Source of the DNA: Microbacterium murale
GTDB lineage: Bacteria > Actinomycetota > Actinomycetes > Actinomycetales > Microbacteriaceae
Assembly (NCBI RefSeq): GCF_030815955.1
Contig: NZ_JAUSXK010000001.1
Coordinates: forward strand, 1,364,001-1,428,000
DNA: 64,000 nt
Reading direction: 5' to 3'
The position numbers were made by a program, and so were the translations under genes. Below, one piece after another: positions 43,469-51,470 of this stretch; positions within the stretch are counted from its first letter, which is position 1; the number at the start of each line of letters is the position of its first letter. The notes below the pieces were generated by a model. The model was not told where the DNA came from. It was given only the letters and a program-made list of their open reading frames with translations, and did no database searches.

Positions 43469-44217
43469 CGGGCCTCGTCCTCTCCGGCATCCGCCAGGGT
43501 GCGACCCTCGAGGTCGACTCCACCCACGAACACGCCATCCTGCAGCCAGTCCCGCTCGCCCACCGCTACGACACGGTCGACGAAGATGCCAGGGGTCACG
43601 ACGGACTCCGGATCGAGCGTTCCCAGCTCAACGGCCTCGTCGACCTGCACGATCGTCGTGGTGGCCGCTGTCGCCATGATCGGCCCGAAGTTGCGCGCGG
43701 TCTCACGGTAGACGAGGTTTCCCCAGCGGTCGCCGCGATAGGCGCTGATGAGAGAGAAGTCGGCTTTGATCGGATACTCGAGCACGTAGCGGCGCCCATC
43801 GAGCACACGCTCTTCTTTGCCTGCGGCGAGCTGGGTGCCGACTCCGGTCGGCGAGAAGAAGGCCCCGATGCCCGCGCCCGCTGCGCGGATGCGCTCGGCG
43901 AGGTTGCCCTGGGGCACGAGTTCGAGTTCGATCTTGCCTGCGCGATACAAGTCGTCGAACACCCAGGAGTCGCTCTGCCGCGGGAACGAGCAGATGATCT
44001 TTCGGACCAGACCCTTGGCGAGAAGTGCCGCGAGCCCGACATCGCCGTTGCCGGCGTTGTTGTTCACGACCGTGAGGTCTTTGGCGCCGTGCGCAGTCAG
44101 CGCGTCTATCAACTCGACTGGCTGCCCTGCTCGGCCGAAGCCACCGATCATGACGGTCGCACCGTCGGGAATGTCGGCGACGGCGGATGCCGCGTCCGGC
44201 ACGATCTTGTCGATCAC
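43465..44217 (-). CDS. pcaI: 3-oxoadipate CoA-transferase, subunit A
   Basis: A 250-residue class I CoA-transferase alpha subunit. It shows the signature GGFGRAGQPVELIDAL, then DLTVVNNNAGNGDVGL and FFSPTGVGTQLAAGK. I choose the GTG at 44217, which lies just after AGGAGG; an ATG at 44232 sits upstream of that site and inside the operator region. It is the first gene of pcaIJF-pcaR. Upstream pathway genes (pcaGHBDC) are not in this window. Confidence 0.88.
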   Translation of the reverse strand: MIDKIVPDAASAVADIPDGATVMIGGFGRAGQPVELIDALTAHGAKDLTVVNNNAGNGDVGLAALLAKGLVRKIICSFPRQSDSWVFDDLYRAGKIELELVPQGNLAERIRAAGAGIGAFFSPTGVGTQLAAGKEERVLDGRRYVLEYPIKADFSLISAYRGDRWGNLVYRETARNFGPIMATAATTTIVQVDEAVELGTLDPESVVTPGIFVDRVVAVGERDWLQDGVFVGGVDLEGRTLADAGEDEAR

Positions 44218-44234
44218 AGGGCCTCCTCGCATGT

Positions 44235-44268
44235 GTTCGCTCTGCGAACGTGTGTTCGCTGTGCGTCC
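44235..44268. promoter_or_regulatory. two tandem PcaR-type operator palindromes
   Basis: GTTCGC-TCT-GCGAAC (44235-44249) is a perfect inverted repeat. GTTCGC-TGT-GCGTCC (44254-44268) is a second copy, 19 bases along, with two mismatches. Both lie between the predicted -10 box and the pcaI start, over the transcript start. They resemble operators of PcaU/PobR-type IclR regulators. Confidence 0.65.
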
Positions 44269-44297
44269 AGTATACGGTCAATCGTCTGCGGAAGGAA
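44269..44297 (-). promoter_or_regulatory. promoter of the pcaIJF operon
   Basis: On the minus strand, TTCCTT (44297-44292) and TATACT (44274-44269) are 17 bases apart. The -10 is one base from consensus. Transcription would start inside the operator pair, so a bound regulator should block it. Confidence 0.55.
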
Positions 44298-44351
44298 CCG
44301 CGCCGCTGGAGACTCAGAAGCGCTCAGCCGACGCTCCCGGTCCTGAACGGA

Positions 44352-44384
44352 AGAGGACCGCGGCAACCTCCGCTGCGGTCCTCT
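44352..44384 (-). terminator. hairpin terminator of the peptide transporter operon
   Basis: AGAGGACCGC (44352-44361) pairs perfectly with GCGGTCCTCT (44375-44384) around a 13-base loop. It lies seven bases after the stop of the binding-protein gene. On the minus strand the stem is followed by a short T-rich stretch. It separates this operon from the pca promoter. Confidence 0.65.
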
Positions 44385-44390
44385 CCCAGT

Positions 44391-45998
44391 TCACTGCACG
44401 GGCTGCCAGTTGTACTCGGGCTCAGGCCCGACCGGCAGCATCACCGGGTTCTTGGCGGAGGAATTGACATTCGTCACCTTCGGACCGATGTAGTTCACGA
44501 AGTATCCGGTGAGGATCGGAATCGAGAACGATGCCTCCTGCCAGCGCTCGCTCATCTGCTGGTAGATCTCCTCGCGTTCGTCGCCACCGACGGTGAGACT
44601 CTGGGCGTACAGCGCCTCCATCTCCTCGTCCATGACCCCGAACGGGTTGTTCATCGATCCGGCGCTGCGGAACGGCCGATAGGAGTTGGCGACGTCACCG
44701 TTGGAAGCCCAGAAGCTCGCCTCGTACTCCTTGGATTCGAGCTTCTCGCTGAACGAGGGGATGCTCACGGCGTCCACCACGAGATCGACGTCGATGCCGA
44801 TCTCTGCAAGGGAGCTCGCCACCGCCTGGGCGATCTGCGACTGGTTGTCCTGCACGCTGCTGTCGAGCACCGTCATCGTGAAGCCGTCCTCGTAGCCCGC
44901 CTCGGCCATCAGCTCCTTCGCGCGATCGAGGTCGAACTCCCATCCGATATCGGAGTTGTACCCCTCGAGGCCCTCGACGACGAGCTGGTCACTCGGAGTC
45001 ATGTACTCGCCACCCAGGGCCGCCACGATCGATTCACGATCGATCGCGAGGCCGATCGCCTCTCTCACGCGGGGATCGGCAAGGGCGGGGTTCACTTCGC
45101 CGTTGACGTCATGCAGTCGCAACTCCCAGTTGTAGAACGGCGCGGTCGCCACGGTGAGGCCCGCGGCCTCCGCCGCGTCGGCGAACAGCGGCGATCCGAG
45201 TCCGAAGTCGATCTGGCCGGTCGATGCCGCATTGAGCACGGCGTTCGGATCAGCGATGATCTCGACGGTCACCCGGTCCCACATCTGTGCGTCGGGATTC
45301 CAGTAGTTGGGGTTGAGTGTGTACACGTACTCCGAATCCGGCACGGATGCTTCGGCGTCGTAGACATACTGCCCCGCACCATCCATGACCTGGAGAAGGG
45401 AATCCGGATCCGCGAGCCCGTCAGGACCGATGACGTTGCCGAACATCACCGTCTGCGTCAGCGAGAACGCCGCATCAGCCCACGGCTGCTCGTAGTTGAT
45501 GCGCACCGTCTGCTCGTCGACTGCTTCGATGCTCGCTATCGGGCCGACTCGAGGAATCTGTCCGCCGCCCGCGCCAAGGAAGTACTCCATGGATGCCTTC
45601 ACCGCTTCAGCGTCGAGCGGCTCGCCGCTGGCGAATTCGAGGCCTTCTCTCAACGTGAACTCGAACTGACGGTAGTCATCGTCGATGAAGTCCCACCCTG
45701 TTGCGAGCGAGGGCTGCAGGCTCCCGTCAGGGGCCTGATAGATGATCGGGTCATAGGCGAGCACGGTGAAGATCGAACCGCTGGCCGTGCCCTGCAGAGC
45801 AGGATCAAGGCTGATCGGAGTTCCTCGGAACTGCAGGACGAGCTCTTCGCCCCGCTCTGCCACTGGTTCATCGTTGCCGACAGCGTCGTCGGCGTTGGTG
45901 GCGGGACCACATGCGGTGAGGCCGGCGATCAGGGCGAAGGATGCGGCGACCGCCCCCCACCGCAGAACGCGGCGCTGATCCCATGTCAGCTTTCTCAT
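44391..45998 (-). CDS. peptide/nickel-type ABC transporter substrate-binding lipoprotein
   Basis: A 535-residue family 5 solute-binding protein. The signal peptide ends in a lipobox at about residue 30 (AGLTACGPATN). The mature protein begins with the family pattern LVLQFRGTPISLDPALQGTASG and contains ATGWDFIDDDYRQFEFTLREG. It binds oligopeptides or another medium-sized ligand outside the membrane. Its start overlaps the hydrolase stop by four bases; it ends the operon, before a strong hairpin. Confidence 0.92.
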   Translation of the reverse strand: MRKLTWDQRRVLRWGAVAASFALIAGLTACGPATNADDAVGNDEPVAERGEELVLQFRGTPISLDPALQGTASGSIFTVLAYDPIIYQAPDGSLQPSLATGWDFIDDDYRQFEFTLREGLEFASGEPLDAEAVKASMEYFLGAGGGQIPRVGPIASIEAVDEQTVRINYEQPWADAAFSLTQTVMFGNVIGPDGLADPDSLLQVMDGAGQYVYDAEASVPDSEYVYTLNPNYWNPDAQMWDRVTVEIIADPNAVLNAASTGQIDFGLGSPLFADAAEAAGLTVATAPFYNWELRLHDVNGEVNPALADPRVREAIGLAIDRESIVAALGGEYMTPSDQLVVEGLEGYNSDIGWEFDLDRAKELMAEAGYEDGFTMTVLDSSVQDNQSQIAQAVASSLAEIGIDVDLVVDAVSIPSFSEKLESKEYEASFWASNGDVANSYRPFRSAGSMNNPFGVMDEEMEALYAQSLTVGGDEREEIYQQMSERWQEASFSIPILTGYFVNYIGPKVTNVNSSAKNPVMLPVGPEPEYNWQPVQ

Positions 45999-46897
45999 AC
46001 TGTGTCTACTTTCGTGTGATCGATGATCGGCCGCCGCTCGGGTCGGGCGGTGCCGTTGATTTCGTCCATGTAGAGACGGACTTCGCGAATGAGGCGTTCG
46101 GGGATCTCCCTGGTCATGTAATGCCCCTCACTCTCGAAGAAGACGGCCTTGGAATCTCGGACGTTCATGACGCCGCGGAGAGACGATTCGGGTGAGACGA
46201 TGCCATCGCGCATTCCGGCGAGCATGAGGGTGGGAACGGTGATGGTGCGCAGCACAGCCGCGAGCTCGTCATTCGTCTTCGCCTCGGGGAAAGGCATTCC
46301 CTGATTGATCTGCGACTCGTCGTCGTCGCGCGCCATCGCGCTCTCGATCGCGCCGTCGATGAGCCGGTCACGTTCGCGGCGACGCTCGGTTTCGTCATCG
46401 TGCAACCACCCGCCGAGCTTCTCGAACTGCACCCGCATGGCGGCGACGTCGCCCTCCATCCGCGCGCGGATCGATTCACGGCGCCCCTCGGAGGAGTCGG
46501 TCACGCCGAAGCGGTCGTGCGGCGTCCCGACGACGGAGACGAACGCCTTCAGGCGCTCTGGGTGGCGGACGGCGATGTACCAGCCGATACCCGCCGAATG
46601 CGATGCGCCGGTGTAGACGAACTTGTCGATGCCCTTCGCATCGGCGAATGCGACGACGTCGTCCGCCCACTGGGCCAACCAACCTTCGGCGGGTATCCCG
46701 TCCATCCGGGAGGATCGGCCGAAGCCGCGTGCTTGGATCGTGAAGACCTTGTACTCCGTCGGAGCTTCGGACAGGCGTTCGGGGTATCCGTCGAGTCCCG
46801 AGTAGCCCATCGCGCTGGACAGGATGATCTCGGACGCATCGTCGGGGCCGTACTCGTCGAACCAGAGTTCGACATCGGCGAGCTTCTGAATGGGCAT
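45995..46897 (-). CDS. alpha/beta hydrolase in the peptide transporter operon
   Basis: A 300-residue alpha/beta hydrolase with the loop IQARGFGRSS, the nucleophile elbow YTGASHSAGIG, an acid in LAGMRDGIVSPE and His in SEGHYMTREIPE. It may be an esterase, amidase or peptidase acting on the imported compound. ATG 46897 follows AAGGAGG. It lies between the ATPase and binding-protein genes, an unusual place that ties its substrate to the transporter. Confidence 0.85.
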   Translation of the reverse strand: MPIQKLADVELWFDEYGPDDASEIILSSAMGYSGLDGYPERLSEAPTEYKVFTIQARGFGRSSRMDGIPAEGWLAQWADDVVAFADAKGIDKFVYTGASHSAGIGWYIAVRHPERLKAFVSVVGTPHDRFGVTDSSEGRRESIRARMEGDVAAMRVQFEKLGGWLHDDETERRRERDRLIDGAIESAMARDDDESQINQGMPFPEAKTNDELAAVLRTITVPTLMLAGMRDGIVSPESSLRGVMNVRDSKAVFFESEGHYMTREIPERLIREVRLYMDEINGTARPERRPIIDHTKVDTV

Positions 46898-46925
46898 GGA
46901 ACCTCCTTGTGGGCTGAGCCCGTGG

Positions 46926-47790
46926 TCATCGGACACGGCTGGCGATCGCGTCGGTGCGGTCAGACAGACCGGCCTTCTCTCTGGCGGCTGTCCGTCGCGC
47001 CTGCAGGGCGGGATCGGGAACGGGTGCGGCATCCAGCAGCAGGCGAGTGTAGTCCTGCTGCGGATCGCGATAGATCTCCTCGGCGCTCCCCCGCTCGACC
47101 ACATGGCCGCTCTTGAGCACGACGATGCGATCGGAGAGGTAGTGCACGATCGACAGATCGTGCGAGATGAAGAGATAGCTCGCTCCGGTCTCGCGTTGGA
47201 GCTCGGCCATGAGATTGATGACCTCGGCCTGGATCGAGAGGTCGAGCGCGCTGACCGGCTCGTCGCAGACGACGAGCTTCGGCGCGAGGATCAGCGCCCT
47301 GGCGATCGCTATGCGCTGCTTCTGCCCGCCGGAGAACTGCGCCGGAAACCGCTGGGCCGCATCTTCGGAGAGCCCCACGCGGCGCAGCATCTCGAACACG
47401 CGCTCACGCACGACCGCCTTGGGCGCCGGCTCATGGATCTGCACAGGCTCCGCGATGGAGTATCCGATGGGCTTCGTCGGATCGAGCGAACTGTGGCGGG
47501 TCCTGGAAGATGACCTGCACGTCTCTCGTCAATGCGCGCCGCTGCATCCTCGTCAGCGTGCTGATGTCCGTACCGCGATACCGGATGACCCCCTCGGTCA
47601 CCGGAGCGAGGCCGAGGATCGCCTTCCCTATCGTCGATTTGCCGGAGCCCGATTCACCGACGAGTCCCAGCGTCTCGCCGTCGGCGATGTCGAAGCTGAT
47701 GTTCTCGACCGCGCGCGTGCGCCGACGACCTCGCCGATACTCCACCGCGAGACTCTCGACTTCGAGCACAGGGCGCTGCTCAGCGTTCAC
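46926..47790 (-). pseudogene. peptide ABC transporter ATPase (OppF/DppF type), split by a frameshift
   Basis: Two pieces in different frames join to one complete ATPase. The first (47790 to about 47498) has Walker A GESGSGKSTIGKA and ends VQVIFQDP. The second holds HSSLDPTKPIGYSIAEPVQI, the signature FSGGQKQRIAIARAL, Walker B LVVCDEPVSALD and the switch His. One extra base within 47493-47501 (reading GTGGCGGG on the plus strand) breaks the frame exactly in the conserved QDPxSSLDP stretch. All other motifs are intact. The GTG start at 47790 overlaps the upstream gene by 11 bases. It is either a recent mutation or a base-call error. Confidence 0.82.
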
Positions 47791-49759
47791 CGACCACCTC
47801 CAGGGTCTCCGCACGAGCGACGCGAGCGGCATCGATCCGGATGCATCTCGCCGTGTGATCCTCCTGCACGTTCAACAGCGGGATCCGGCCTTCACGGCAG
47901 GCCTCGGTCGCCAGCGCGCAGCGCGGCGCGAAATGACATCCGTTCGGCCATCGTCCGGCCGGCGGCACCATCCCCCCGATGGTGGGCAGCGGGACGCCCT
48001 TGGGAGCATCGTGCGGATTCGAACGCTGCAGTGCTTGGCTGTACGGATGCAGCGGGTCGCCGAAGGCGCGTTCGACGGTCGTGTGCTCGACCACCTGTCC
48101 GGCGTACATGACCACCGCGTGGTCGCAGATGTCGGCGACGACGCCCCAGTCGTGTGTGACGAACAGGATCGCCATGCCGAGCCGACTCTGCAGTGCGCGG
48201 AGAAGATCGAGGATCTCCGCCTGCACGGTGACGTCGAGCGCCGTCGTCGGCTCGTCGGCGACCAGGAGTTGCGGCCGCCCGGCCAGTGCGATAGCGATGG
48301 CGATGCGCTGGGCCATACCACCGGACACCTGGTGCGGATAGAGTTTCGCGACCTCTTGGGGATTCGGAAGGCGGACAGCCTCGAGCAGCTCCAGCGCGCG
48401 ACGGCGGGCGGCACGCCCGCTGACCTTATGCTGTGCGCGCACCACTTCGGCGACCTGGAATCCGATCCGGAACGTCGGGTCGAGGGCGACCATCGGCTCC
48501 TGCGAGATCATCGCCATCTTCGTGCCGCGGAGCGCGCGATACTGCCGACGCGTGTATCCCGAGATGTCGACGCCGTCGAACCAGATCTGCCCGGAGACGA
48601 CTCGACCGCCCTCGGCGAGCAGGCCAAGCACGGCCATCGCCGTCACGGTCTTCCCCGATCCCGACTCGCCGACGAGCCCGACCGTCTCACCCTTGCGGAT
48701 GTCGAAGCCCACCCGGTCGAGCACCACGACCTCGTTGTCACCGGTACCGAACGCAACGGTGAGCTCCCTCACGGAGAGAAGTGCCGTCTCATCGACCGGC
48801 AGGGCGGCCTCGTCCGGTGCGGCATCCGCTGCGGTGGCCTTCGACTCGGCAGCGAGCGCGACCGCGGATCTCCTGGTGCCGCGCACCGGTCTCTCGATCC
48901 TCTCCGCGTTCGCGTCGCGGACGGCGTCTCCGAGAAGGCCGAATGCGAGGGTCGTGAGCACGATGATCCCCGATGTCGGGACGATCATCCAGCTGAAGTA
49001 CTGCAGCATCGACGAAGCCTCGCCGACCATTCCTCCCCAGGTCGGCGCCGGCGGCTGGGGCCCGAATCCGAGGAACGCTAGGCCCGTCTGCACGCCGAGG
49101 GCGATCGCACCGAGCATGGCCGCCTGCACGATGATCACTCCGAGAGTACGTGGCAGAACATGGCGCACCAGGATCTGCGCATTCGTGAGACCGGTCGTGC
49201 GCGCGGAATCCATGTAGAGCTCTTCGCGGACGCCCAGTACGACACTGCGGATCACGCGCGCGGCACTCGCCGAGACGAGCACGCCGTAGACCACCATGGC
49301 GGCGGACATGCTGTTCTGGAAGATGGCGAGCACAGCCAGCGTCACGATGATCCCCGGGATGGCCAGGCTGATGTCGATGCTCCGCATCACCAGCCAGTCG
49401 AACCATCCACCGAAGTATCCGGCCGCGATGCCGATGGGCACCGCGAGCGCCAGTGCGACGATGAGAGCCTGCGCGACTCCGAGAAGCGATTCCTGCCCCC
49501 CGTAGAGGAGCCGACTGTAGATGTCGCGACCGAGAGCGTCGGTTCCGAGCCAGTACTCAGCGGAAGGCATCAGCCGCACCGAATCGAGTTTCTGCGTCAG
49601 CGGATTGTGGGTCGCGAGCACGGGCGCCATCAGCGACATCACGATCACCACCAGCAGGTAGGCGATCGACACCGCCCCCATGGGCTTGCGCAGCACGTCC
49701 ACGAGGAGACTGCGGCGATTGCTCGCGATGACGCGGGGCGAACCTTGACGAGAGGGCAT
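47780..49759 (-). CDS. peptide ABC transporter permease-ATPase fusion (DppC-DppD)
   Basis: A 659-residue fusion. Residues ~1-285 are a DppC-like permease with the N-terminal LGTDALGRDIYSRLLYG and the EAA loop ARTTGLTNAQILVRHVLPRT. After a linker comes a DppD-like ATPase: Walker A GESGSGKTVTAMA, signature VSGGMAQRIAIAIAL, Walker B LLVADEPTTALD, and the C-terminal zinc/cysteine-type tail GCHFAPRCALATEACREG. Such fusions are known in actinobacteria. It joins permease DppB by a one-base overlap. It may still need the second ATPase that is frameshifted downstream. Confidence 0.92.
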   Translation of the reverse strand: MPSRQGSPRVIASNRRSLLVDVLRKPMGAVSIAYLLVVIVMSLMAPVLATHNPLTQKLDSVRLMPSAEYWLGTDALGRDIYSRLLYGGQESLLGVAQALIVALALAVPIGIAAGYFGGWFDWLVMRSIDISLAIPGIIVTLAVLAIFQNSMSAAMVVYGVLVSASAARVIRSVVLGVREELYMDSARTTGLTNAQILVRHVLPRTLGVIIVQAAMLGAIALGVQTGLAFLGFGPQPPAPTWGGMVGEASSMLQYFSWMIVPTSGIIVLTTLAFGLLGDAVRDANAERIERPVRGTRRSAVALAAESKATAADAAPDEAALPVDETALLSVRELTVAFGTGDNEVVVLDRVGFDIRKGETVGLVGESGSGKTVTAMAVLGLLAEGGRVVSGQIWFDGVDISGYTRRQYRALRGTKMAMISQEPMVALDPTFRIGFQVAEVVRAQHKVSGRAARRRALELLEAVRLPNPQEVAKLYPHQVSGGMAQRIAIAIALAGRPQLLVADEPTTALDVTVQAEILDLLRALQSRLGMAILFVTHDWGVVADICDHAVVMYAGQVVEHTTVERAFGDPLHPYSQALQRSNPHDAPKGVPLPTIGGMVPPAGRWPNGCHFAPRCALATEACREGRIPLLNVQEDHTARCIRIDAARVARAETLEVVGER

Positions 49760-50700
49760 CAGGCGGTCCTCACCTTCGGATTGAGCACGCCGTAGAGCAG
49801 GTCGACGATCAGGCTGATGACGACGGCGATCAGGGTGAAGAGCACTCCGACGCCGAGAAGGACGGGCAAGTCGTGATTGAGCGTGACCTGGGTCGCCAGG
49901 GACCCGAGGCCGGGAAGGACGAAGACGTTCTCGATGAAGACGGTTCCGGTCAACGCCGCGACGGCCCCGATGCCGAGGATCGTGATCGAGGGGATCGCCG
50001 CGTTCTTCAGCACGTGGCGTATGAGGATCGACGCCTCACCGACTCCGTTCGCCCGCAGAAAGCGCACGAAATCCTTGTTGAGCGACTCTTTCGCCGAGTC
50101 GCGCATCTGTTTCGCGACCAGCGTTGTCCCACCGAGGCTGAGCGCGATGACCGGCAGCACCAGTGCCCATATCCAGGGCCCGACGCCGTTCTCGATGGGC
50201 GTGTAACCCGTGGCTGGGAAGATGCGCACGGTGACGGCGAAGAGCGAGACGAGCAGGATGGCGATGGCAAAACTCGGCACGGCGAGCCCGAACAGCGACA
50301 CGGCGTCGAGGATGCGGCCCACTGCACCGCCGCGGAGCGCACTCATCAGCCCGAGTGAGATCCCGGCCACCGCGATCAAAAGGGTCGACAGCAGTGCGAG
50401 CGAAGCTGTCACCGGGAATCTGCCCGCGAGGATGCTCACGACGGGTTCGCCGCTGTAGATCGACGCCCCGAAATCGCCCCGCACTGCGCTCGACGCCCAG
50501 TTCAAGTACTGCTGATACCACGGCAGATTCAGACCGAGTTGCTCGCGGAGTGCGGCGATCGCCTCCGGCGTCGCAGTCTCCCCGAGGATCGCTCTGGCCT
50601 GGTCGCCTGGCACCAGGGAGGCGAGCACGAACATGATCACCGAGACGACAATGATCATGGGGATCACGAGCACGAAACGTCGTACCAGCATCGGTATCAC
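49759..50700 (-). CDS. peptide ABC transporter permease (DppB type)
   Basis: A 313-residue permease with six membrane helices. The opening LVRRFVLVIPMIIVVSVIMFVLASLVPGD and the motif YQQYLNWASSAVRGDFGASI are standard for DppB/OppB. The EAA loop is DFVRFLRANGVGEASILIRHVLKNA. It heads the operon DppB, DppCD, DppF, hydrolase, binding protein. The promoter and MarR-type palindrome lie about 60-85 bases upstream. Confidence 0.93.
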   Translation of the reverse strand: MIPMLVRRFVLVIPMIIVVSVIMFVLASLVPGDQARAILGETATPEAIAALREQLGLNLPWYQQYLNWASSAVRGDFGASIYSGEPVVSILAGRFPVTASLALLSTLLIAVAGISLGLMSALRGGAVGRILDAVSLFGLAVPSFAIAILLVSLFAVTVRIFPATGYTPIENGVGPWIWALVLPVIALSLGGTTLVAKQMRDSAKESLNKDFVRFLRANGVGEASILIRHVLKNAAIPSITILGIGAVAALTGTVFIENVFVLPGLGSLATQVTLNHDLPVLLGVGVLFTLIAVVISLIVDLLYGVLNPKVRTA

Positions 50701-50749
50701 GAATCAGCCTCCTTGCCGAGTTGCCGTGCTCACCGCTTCGAGCACATGT

Positions 50750-50764
50750 ATCAAGTAACTAGAT
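50750..50764. promoter_or_regulatory. candidate MarR operator at the peptide transporter promoter
   Basis: ATCAAG-TAA-CTAGAT matches the perfect palindrome ATCAAG-CAA-CTTGAT at 51444-51458 at 13 of 15 positions. It covers the predicted -10 box of the transporter operon. The shared site points to control by the MarR protein encoded between them. Confidence 0.6.
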
Positions 50765-50786
50765 ACTATTGAGTGCGCTGAGTCAA
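50758..50786 (-). promoter_or_regulatory. promoter of the peptide transporter operon
   Basis: On the minus strand TTGACT (50786-50781) and TCTAGT (50763-50758) are 17 bases apart. The -35 is strong and the -10 moderate. The -10 lies inside the MarR-type palindrome. Confidence 0.45.
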
Positions 50787-50827
50787 TACATCGCGAGAAG
50801 ATTCCCGCGGGCGAGCAACGTGGGCGG

Positions 50828-51307
50828 TCAGGTGCGCCGTGTCACCGTGGAGATCGGACTCCCGAGGCCGTCCGCAGCCAGACGCAGAAGGCGCATGAAG
50901 TCAGCGCGCTCACCCGGTGCCATCGCTTCGCACATCTGATCCTCGAGCGCATTGGCGTGACCCTCGCAGGCGTCGACTATCCGACGGCCCTCGGATGTGA
51001 GTTCGATGAGGAGCACTCGCCCGTGATCGTCGGATGGTCGGCGCGAGACGAGATTCTGAGCCAGAAGGCTCTTCACGATCTGATTGCCGCCCTGCGCCGT
51101 GACGGCCGTCCAACGCGAGATCTCGGCACTGGACAACCCGGGCATCCGCTTGAGCACGAACAGCACGGTGTACTCCGCGTCGCTGATGCCGTACTGCTGG
51201 AACTGCTCGGTCAGCTGCGCCTGATAGGTCCGCGCGACATGACGCAGGACATGCCTGAGCGTCGGGTCAGGACTGACAGATGGGGACGCGAGCAGCCGAC
51301 GGGACAT
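50828..51307 (-). CDS. MarR-family transcriptional regulator
   Basis: About 159 residues from ATG 51307. Helices and wing of the MarR fold are visible: GISDAEYTVLFVLKRMPGLSSAEISRW, then TAQGGNQIVKSLLAQNLVSRRPSDDHGRVLLIELT. The frame stays open upstream to 51502, but that part does not resemble MarR proteins. The ribosome site for 51307 is weak, so the start is uncertain. It is divergent from the CapA-like gene and lies upstream of the peptide transporter on the same strand. Matching palindromes at both promoters suggest it represses both. Confidence 0.83.
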   Translation of the reverse strand: MSRRLLASPSVSPDPTLRHVLRHVARTYQAQLTEQFQQYGISDAEYTVLFVLKRMPGLSSAEISRWTAVTAQGGNQIVKSLLAQNLVSRRPSDDHGRVLLIELTSEGRRIVDACEGHANALEDQMCEAMAPGERADFMRLLRLAADGLGSPISTVTRRT

Positions 51308-51415
51308 ACAGAGATCAAAGCATTGTTCAGCCGTCGGACGTCGCAAGCGCTGTACATCGGCCGCGTCCACTGACCGCACCGACCCGATCTGCGCCGACAC
51401 CGATACTGGTCGTCC

Positions 51416-51445
51416 TTGTGCCACCAGTCCGCACCACAGTAATAT
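51416..51445 (+). promoter_or_regulatory. promoter of the CapA-like gene
   Basis: TTGTGC (51416-51421) and TAATAT (51440-51445) are 18 bases apart. The perfect MarR-type palindrome begins at the end of the -10 box and would cover the transcript start. Confidence 0.5.
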
Positions 51446-51458
51446 CAAGCAACTTGAT
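51444..51458. promoter_or_regulatory. perfect MarR-type palindrome
   Basis: ATCAAG-CAA-CTTGAT is a perfect inverted repeat just upstream of the CapA-like gene. A close copy lies at 50750-50764. Confidence 0.65.
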
Positions 51459-51470
51459 TTAAGGATGTTC

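Noticed and set aside
47484..47510. Programmed ribosomal frameshift in the peptide transporter ATPase
   Set aside because: There is no clear slippery heptamer, and such ATPases are not known to need frameshifting. A simple one-base indel explains it better.
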